A DNA stretch of 64,000 bases. Source: Carettochelys insculpta. Lineage: Eukaryota > Chordata > Testudines > Carettochelyidae. This document shows positions 57,691 to 64,000 of the stretch, piece after piece. The stretch covers positions 1,798,001-1,862,000 of the forward strand of contig NC_134161.1 of the NCBI RefSeq assembly GCF_033958435.1, given 5' to 3'. The notes beneath the pieces were generated by a model. The model worked only from the letters and a program-made list of their open reading frames with translations, was not told the DNA's origin and ran no database searches. The number at the start of each line of letters is the position of its first letter. Within the stretch, counting starts at the first letter, position 1. The position numbers and the translations under genes are program-made.

Positions 57691-58596
57691 ACTGGGACGG
57701 TGTCAGGCCAGGAGCTGTGCACGTCTACATCCCCGAGAGATGACTCCTGGCCCAGAGACCTGGCTGTCTGTGTCGCTTGTCCTGGAGTTTTCCTACCCCG
57801 AAAAATGGACTCTGAGTTAGAGAAAGAAACGAAGTTAGCAGTGGAGTCCAGCCGGAGGGGTAAAAAGGCATCATAGCCAACAGTATCGGTCGCAAGCCCT
57901 TATCCAGGCATAGTCCCCCTCTCGACCCGTGCAAGCGTTCAGCTCTGGGTAAATCGCCCCTCACAATGCTGGATAGTGTTTGTGTCTTGTTAAACAGCAG
58001 CAAGTCCCACTCCAGCCGAATGGGAAGGGCCCCTTAACAGGTGTGTTGCAGAGCTCTCTTATACCCTCCACTGCAACGCAGCCCACAGATGCTCTCGAAG
58101 TACACGTTGACTCACGGAAGCCTGACCCAGGGCTGGAAGCTCCATGGCAGAGGAGGCAATTCTTCAAGAGTGTTTTGCTTTTAAAAATCTGGAATCTACT
58201 GGTGCTTTTTTAGAGACCTAGACTCACCCATTGTCTGTAAATCAGACATGAAAAATGCTTTCAGTTTGGACTCAAGAAGTCACTGGGCAGGTGGCCTCTC
58301 CACCCACCCACCCACCCACACACACGCTGCAGACAGTCAGGTGCCCCTGTCTGGGGCTTGCTTGGTTAACAATGGAGAGTGAACGCCAGCTCAAGCCTCC
58401 ACCTTAGCCAGGGCTGCTCTTAGGTTCTTCGTCTAGTGCTGTAGGAATAGAACGCTCTCTTCCCTTGAGGCAACAAACCCCTCTTAGCTTCCACCAGCAG
58501 CGTCCCAACACCTTCCAGGGGAATGGGTCTGTGGAGGAGCCTGGTCATGGTTCCTCCTTTGCAAGCCAGCCTCTTCAACATGTCTATAATATAATA
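57691..58596. other. No gene recognised; contains a (CCCA)n microsatellite
   Basis: A CACCCACCCACC run with a CA end occupies 58301-58326. Otherwise nothing is recognised. Confidence 0.45.
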
Positions 58597-58809
58597 CATG
58601 GAGATATTCTTATCGCAGAGAGCTGGAAGAGACCTTGAGAGGTCATGAAGTCCAGTCCCCTACGCACAGCAGGACCTGTCACCATCCCTGACAGATTTTT
58701 TTTTGACTCTATTTGCCCCAGATCCCTAAATGTCCCCTTTAAGGATTGAACGTACAACTCTGAGTCTAGCAGGCTACTGCTCTCAAGCCACTGAGCTACC
58801 CCTCCCTCT
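58597..58809 (-). mobile_element. tRNA-derived SINE, turtle type
   Basis: On the minus strand it begins GAGGGAGGGGTAGCTCAGTG, with a near-canonical A box (TAGCTCAGTGG). The B box region reads ACGTTCAATCC. The body is GGGGACATTTAGGGATCTGG and CAGGACCTGTC..., followed by GAGAGGTCATGAAGTCCAG read on the plus strand. It is the same family as 22797-23000, with a better preserved promoter. Confidence 0.82.
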
Positions 58810-59159
58810 GCACTCCACTCATATGGATGGTGCACAGGTGGGAAAGTGACTATTGTCACACTGGAAATTGAAGGTAGCAATTGATGTTCATGGGGCAGAA
58901 GCCTCAGCATGAGGAACGTTCTTTGAAATAACAGGAGTTTTTAATCTGGTGTTCCCTTAAACTAGTGGAAATGAGGGTAGGCCGGCTTCTTGTTTGCATT
59001 GCGTTTGTTTGTTCACTCTTGGGCTTACTTTACCTGTCAGTGAATAAAAACCAAACCAAACAGAAGAGAACGACCCAGCCAACCAAAAGCCGTAACTACT
59101 CCCCCTTTCTCTTGAGTTTCTGGGCGGTGTGAAAGGGTTGCAGCTGAGCTTCTTGCTTC

Positions 59160-60060
59160 CCAGCAGCTGTAATGTGTGTTAAGGGCTGATTGCACACATG
59201 CACAGCTGGTGCCAGTGAGCTGAACAATGAAGTCGCCACTCAGGGCTGATTGGGCTAATCCGCACTGCAGAGCAGGACCTGTTTTCATTATTTTAATCCA
59301 ATCAAATTAGACTGTTAGATGACAATCCAATTAAACCAATGGAACCCCTCGAATATTCTCCATTGCCCAGCCATCAGGGAGGGTTTGCTCGGGCCTGGGG
59401 GGCTGGAGTGGCTTTGGTAGCAGCAGTGGTAGCCCCGGCTAGGTCCCAGATGGGAAGAAAGACCTTTGTTTTCCATCTCAGGTGCCTGGCTCATTGGTAG
59501 GGAAGAAGGGGGAGGTTTCTGTGAAGGTCACGCTTCCTTCAGGCGGCCCTCGCTGTTCTGCTGGCAAAGCCCCTGATTGCTGTGACAGCCGAGCTGCCCT
59601 TGCCTCAACCACTGTAGAGCTGGCCAATAGTCTGGCTTTTCTAAAAACCATCCCGCTGCCTGCCCCTAGGGCAAGCCCAGCTGTGATGCTCTCTGTTGGG
59701 CTGTTTGAAATGCTGGGAGAGAAGGATTATACCCTTTTAAATCCATCTCGCTCATTACAGACCCAGCACTGGCGGTGGCTCTGTAATAGGGTTTGTACCT
59801 CCTTGCAATTTGATTACTAGTGGCAAATGATTGATCAATCCATTGAGTAACTACTCTTGGTTTTGCCTGGCCTGACCTGGAGACAGTTGAACTCCATTCT
59901 GCAAAGAATCTGTCAGTAATTACTTTGTCTTGCCACCCGAGCAGCTGCTTGTCAGAGATTTTAGACAGTGGGTGAGGGTCCCATAAATGGTGGTTTTATT
60001 TATGACATTGCAAACCTGCTATTGGGTCTCCTAGTTAAGGCACTGCTGCGACCGCATTTA
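59160..60060. promoter_or_regulatory. Candidate conserved non-coding regulatory region
   Basis: Two AT-rich, low-repeat islands (59285-59345 and 59800-60060) are dense in homeodomain-type cores. Visible motifs include TTTTAATCCAATCAAATTAG, TGACAATCCAATTAAACCAA, GCAATTTGATTACTAG, AATGATTGATCAATCC and CAGTAATTAC. Such clustering is typical of deeply conserved enhancers, but conservation cannot be assessed here. Confidence 0.25.
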
Positions 60061-61539
60061 TGTCTCTGCTGTAAAAATTAGCTTGCGGTGGGGTACTGGA
60101 CACAAGGGCTCTAATGAGGTGTGAGCCCCTTGACGAATCTTGTATTTTGGCTTGTAAAACAGTAAACCCCTTGCATACTGCATGTGTCCTGTGAGGTTAA
60201 ACCCACTTCTCCTAAGCCAAGCGTGGTCCCTGCTTCCCATTAGCACTGGGACTGTCAGGTTTTGTGTGGCAGGTGAAGCCAGTTTCTTAGGCTGAACTGT
60301 TACATCTAACAGCCTGGGAGGTGTGTTCAGGTTTGGTTTTGTGCTGCCTGGCTGTGGAAAGTGACAGCTGTCAGGCGGAGAAATACTGCTTGCCCTAATA
60401 TTCTCATTAAGCTCTTCTCCAGCAGGTAGGAGGGTACTGCAGAGTGACACATTGCAAGGGCCCCATCTCTTCCAGCTTGGCTCCATCAGTCCAACACCTG
60501 GAAGGAGTGGGTCCTGGAGGGGTAACGTTCATAAGCTATACTGGTTGGTGGAAACTGCCAGGTTCCTCACCCTAGGCTCACAGGTGCTAGAGCGAGGTGA
60601 TGCTGCAGCACCCCTGGCTTGAAGTGGTTTCCTTTATATGCTGGGCTTGCAGTTTGCTTCAGTGGTTCTCAGCACCCCACTAAAAACTGTCCCAGCCCCC
60701 CAGGATAGGCTGGCTGTAAATTTCTGGTTGGTCAGGAGGGAACAGGGCCCATAACATACATGTGGGTTCAGGAGTTTCTGTTCTGTAAGCAGCCTTTGGA
60801 AATCCAGATGTGAGGCCTTACAGCTGTGATGGGACCTAAACGATGATTTCTCTCTCATGCATGAACTCCTCCTGGTGTCCAAGCCAGCGGTGAAGGGGCT
60901 GGGAGCATGGTTATTTTTAGGGCTGAACTTCTTCAGTCTGAGGCCTCGTGCTTCCAAGCTGTAATGTCAGTGCAGACTGAGAGTCAGCTGAGTGCTGGGA
61001 AAGTTATGACCTCCTGAAGCCGGATGGAGGTCAGAGGCTGTGCAGATGGGAGGGGAGACGGACCTTTAGAAGTGTAATGAGCATAAATTCCAGCATGCTG
61101 CTTGTGGATTGGTTAAGGAGTAGTCTCTTCAAAGATACTGCTGTGTGTTTAGCGCTCCTTTTCCGTTGCATCCTGTTAGCACCGAAAACTAGAACGGAAA
61201 GGGCAGCGGGTGTGCATGCCTCTGCTGGAAGTCAGCCTGCAGGCGCCTCTGAGAATGAGCTCCGCTGCTCACGTCTTGCTATCGTAACGCAGCCACTTCT
61301 GGGAAGCCGATGGGCAACATGCCTGGGGAAGAAATACTTCACTCTAGGACACCAGGAGGACTGTCTTGGGTGTGCCAAGGTTCCCACAAGTCAGATGGGA
61401 CCAGAGCAGGGGGTGTAAGGACTCCGCGTAGATCCCCTTTAGCTAACCTTGTGGCACATGTTTGTGCACCATGGAAGGACAAAGGGCCACACACATCAGT
61501 AGTTACGAGCACCTTAAGATATCACATCTCATGCTTTGT
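60061..61539. other. No gene recognised
   Basis: No exon or repeat recognised. Confidence 0.4.
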
Positions 61540-61718
61540 CCATTGGCATCCCTCGTGTCTCTTTGTCAGAAGCTGGGGATGGACAACAGGAGATGGGTCA
61601 CTTGGTGGTTACCTGTTCTCTTCACTCCCCCGGGACACCTGGCATTGGCCACTGTTGGAGGGAGGATACTGGCCTAGATGGATCTTTGGTCTCAGGCAGT
61701 CTGGCCATTCTTAGGTTG
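61540..61718 (+). mobile_element. CR1-group (L3-like) LINE 3' untranslated fragment
   Basis: GTCAGAAGCTGGGGATGGAC, CACTTGGTGGTTACCTGTTC, CCTGGCATTGGCCACTGTTG and ACTGGCCTAGATGGATCTTTGG, ending ATTCTTAGG, align with the 3' untranslated region of the LINE at 31240-31400. No coding part remains. Confidence 0.85.
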
Positions 61719-62154
61719 GTCAAGTCCTCCCCTCTAGTGAGTCAAGTGGCCTAGGAGTGAAGGCTACAGAGTCAGTATGATGGCTTGCAACAACTGTGGT
61801 GTATATCGGGGTCTCTACTCCTTGCCTTGGTAACGCTGGTGTGTCATAACTTGCGACAAATGTGCTCCTGGCCCAGTTGCCTCCCACCCCCATGCACAGA
61901 GCCGTGTCCCTTCCAGCACTGGTTTGCTTCAGATGGTTGGTTTTAGGATGTGGAGATGGAGGCTCTCAGCAGAGCTTCACAATGCCTGTTACCGCTCAGC
62001 GCAAACACGGATGCTCTTGGTAGTGCAGTGTAGGAATAAATGTTTCAGTTGTGCCATAAATAATGGAGTGGGGAAAGATGTTGAGTAAGTGGTGCTCTGG
62101 GTTTTGCCAGAAGGAATGTATGTGTGTGTTTTTGTTCTGGTTTTTTACCTTTTT

Positions 62155-62190
<36 letters not shown>

Positions 62191-63300
62191 CCACTCCTGT
62201 ACGAGAGCTTCGCACCAGGGAGTTGAAGGAAAGTCGCTCTGCTGCAAGGGAAAGAGACGATTAAACTGCTGAAACTGAGTAAATCAATTGTTATCGGGGC
62301 ACTTTGCCACGCTGTGAAGTAAGTGACAGTGCTGTCGCTTGGAGCAGGACTGCCCTTTTCAGAGGCATGTGGCCTCCTCTGTGGTGGCCTTGCGTCTCCA
62401 GTTGTGTTCAGAGCGAGATCTCCAGCTCTTGTGAGGGGAGCTCCGTGAAGGATGGGTGGGAGAAGGCAGAAAGCAGAGGAAGATGCCGGTTTACTTCATA
62501 GAGAAGAGTATGGTATGAAGTTAGCTTTGTAATAAAGTACCTGAATTGAAAGCTAATTGCACTTAGTTATCAGCATGGCATCTCTCTGGTCAGTGCAGGC
62601 TTTATACCTTGAAATCTGGAGACTTTACACGTTTGATTTGCAAACACCCGGCTGTAACACTGGTCTGTGTTTAGTCTCCTGCCAGCAGCTGGTCTACATG
62701 GCAGAGCGAGCCAGCTGCTGTGAAACATGCATCAGAGCCAGCCCTTAGCTTTGGTGGGAGAGGCTTGTGCTTCATGGAAGAAGGTTCTGGGCTCAGCCCT
62801 TGCTGACGTGGTGGAGCTGTTCCGCTGCAGGTGAAACCGTGGAGGGGTCTGCACTTGTGGATATGGAGCCTGGTATAGTTCAGGTAGTGGGATACCATCT
62901 GTGATCCCTGTTTTCGGCAGACCCAGATGATGGCTGATGTGTTTAGTGAGGTGCTGTCCAAGCAGCAGTTGGCTTGGGTCAGTGTCACAGGTGCAGGCTG
63001 TACCAAATGGTTGGGAAGAGAGTTGGTTCTCAAGGCTGCTTGGGTCTGAGAGCAGATGCATGCCATCTTCCACCAGCCCTCTGCCAGGCTCTGCTCTGCT
63101 CTGCTCCCTTAAGCTCTTCTGAGGAGTTAGTGGTTCTCCCGGAACCACCCAGCCCTGTGTTTAAGGGGTGGGGTTTTGCCTCTCCCACAAACAGGAGCTC
63201 TCAGAGGCTCTTGTGTGAGTGTGAATCTTGGTGAGGATAAGCCGAGGGCTCAGACAGCAGGTTGGCTGAAGACACTGGATTTATACGTGGCTGTTACAAA
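61719..63300. other. No gene recognised; contains a 31-bp poly-T
   Basis: A pure T run occupies 62158-62188. On the minus strand this is a poly-A, but no SINE or processed transcript is recognisable on its 5' side. Nothing else is identified. Confidence 0.45.
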
Positions 63301-63583
63301 CAAGTTTTTACCTATCAAAACAAAAAGCAGTCAAGTAGCAATTTAGAGACTAGCAAAATAGTTTATTAGGTGAGCTTTTGTGGGACAGACCCACTTCTTC
63401 AGACTCAATATGAGTCTGTTCCGGTCTGGCTATGGTCTGAAGAAGTGGGTCTGTCCCACGAAAGCTCACCTAATAAACCATTTTGCTAGTCTTTAAAGTG
63501 CTACTTGACTGCTTTTTGTTTTGATAGTGTATAGACTAGCACGGCTTCCTCTCTGTTACTATTCAACGTGCAAGTTTTTACCT
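63301..63583 (+). mobile_element. Inverted Penelope-like element with 13-bp target duplication
   Basis: Direct repeats CAAGTTTTTACCT at 63301-63313 and 63571-63583 flank the insertion. Inside, 63312-63404 and 63435-63527 are inverted copies of one 93-bp unit, with about four mismatches, around a 30-bp spacer. A tail to 63570 contains AGACTAGCACGGCTTCCTCT. The right arm has a hammerhead-like core at 63437-63463: CTGAAGA, a 5-bp stem GTGGG/CCCAC, and GAAA. One extra A lies between core and stem. Vertebrate Penelope-like elements are known to carry hammerhead motifs in their terminal repeats and to insert with inverted repeat copies. No reverse transcriptase or GIY-YIG endonuclease is present. 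Family assignment is partly from memory. Confidence 0.65.
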
Positions 63584-64000
63584 GTATACATGGCTTTTAA
63601 TTGTGCCCTGAAGCTGAGATTTTCACGCCTGAACCAGGTGGGAGCTTCAGCTTCCAGAGGTGGAGGAAATCCCAAGTTCAGCATGGACTGCACCCTGAAG
63701 CTGGTGCTTGTCCAGACCCAGCTGTCTGGGGAGGGAAAAGAATCCAGTGCCTCAGCAGCTCGAATGGTGGCAGAAGCACAGCCGCCCAGATGCGTTAGCT
63801 TCTGCAGGCTGGGAGAAACAGCAATGAGCAGACCAGAAAGTCAAACGTGCAATCAAGGGTTTATGTTGATAGCTGGGGGTGGCGACGGGAGGGTTGGGGC
63901 AGGGGGTGGGAGGGGATAGGGTTGTCTTTGAATTCCCTTGCTGTAGGAGCTTGCTTTGAGGTCTCCAAAAGGGCTCTTGCTAGGCATGGCTGGGATGCTG
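63584..64000. other. No gene recognised
   Basis: No repeat or exon recognised up to the window end. Confidence 0.45.

Noticed and set aside
62158..62188. Poly-T as the tail of a processed pseudogene on the minus strand
   Set aside because: No transcript-like or SINE sequence is recognisable on the 5' side of the poly-A, and no target duplication was found.
1..64000. CRISPR arrays, prokaryotic operons, phage or viral genomes
   Set aside because: No regular spacer-repeat array, no dense gene packing and no recognisable viral genes. All repeats fit eukaryotic transposons or microsatellites.

Overview
This window looks like ordinary non-coding nuclear DNA from an amniote, most probably a turtle (Testudines). 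I found no gene with a convincing exon structure. The open reading frames that can be recognised are pieces of retrotransposon reverse transcriptase; the others are short chance frames. The turtle call is an inference from the repeats: several CR1-group LINE fragments with octamer-type 3' tails, tRNA-headed SINEs with a GATAGCTCAG / GGTAGCTCAG head that I associate with cryptodire turtles, decayed MIR-type SINEs, many small hAT-like DNA elements, and Penelope-like terminal repeats. There are no Alu or L1 sequences. No bacterial signals (operons, Shine-Dalgarno-led frames, CRISPR) are present.

Layout. Positions 1-792 hold a hAT-like element split by a minus-strand CR1-group LINE (116-738). A pogo/mariner-type MITE lies at 1964-2565. 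CR1-group LINE pieces follow at 3930-4370 (+), 4588-5376 (+, split by a second TA-flanked MITE) and 5518-6221 (-). From 6.2 to 11.7 kb is mostly unique sequence with one short hAT MITE (9278-9456). An inverted pair of about 0.2-kb segments (11.69-12.79 and 14.19-14.41 kb) has its left copy interrupted by a CR1 LINE. From 14.4 to 22 kb is largely unique, with a GT microsatellite and a second hAT MITE (20224-20407). From 22.1 to 25.7 kb is repeat-dense: MIR-like, CR1 containing a hAT element, tRNA SINE, another hAT element, microsatellite, an unclassified repeat and a CR1 tail. The longest LINE copy (about 1.8 kb) lies at 29.56-31.40 kb. A Penelope-like cluster lies at 34.18-34.64 kb, a third hAT MITE at 37750-37933, a MIR at about 40 kb and a 1.5-kb non-autonomous DNA transposon at 44.15-45.68 kb. 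A small CpG-rich patch lies near 48.2 kb, a LINE tail at 49.24-49.55 kb, a fourth hAT MITE at 52041-52216, a young CR1 with a long open frame at 52.72-53.61 kb and SINEs at 57.4-58.8 kb. An inverted Penelope-like insertion with a 13-bp target duplication lies at 63.3-63.6 kb.

How it fits together. The window is a record of transposon activity. Four nested or filled-site events can be read directly, and they give a partial order of activity: LINE into hAT, pogo-type MITE into LINE, hAT into CR1, and CR1 into one copy of a duplicated segment. The most interesting structures are the four-copy hAT MITE family with 8-bp flanking duplications and the inverted Penelope-like element carrying hammerhead-ribozyme-like cores. 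A few AT-rich, homeodomain-site-rich or RFX-site stretches could be conserved regulatory elements, but that cannot be decided without alignments.
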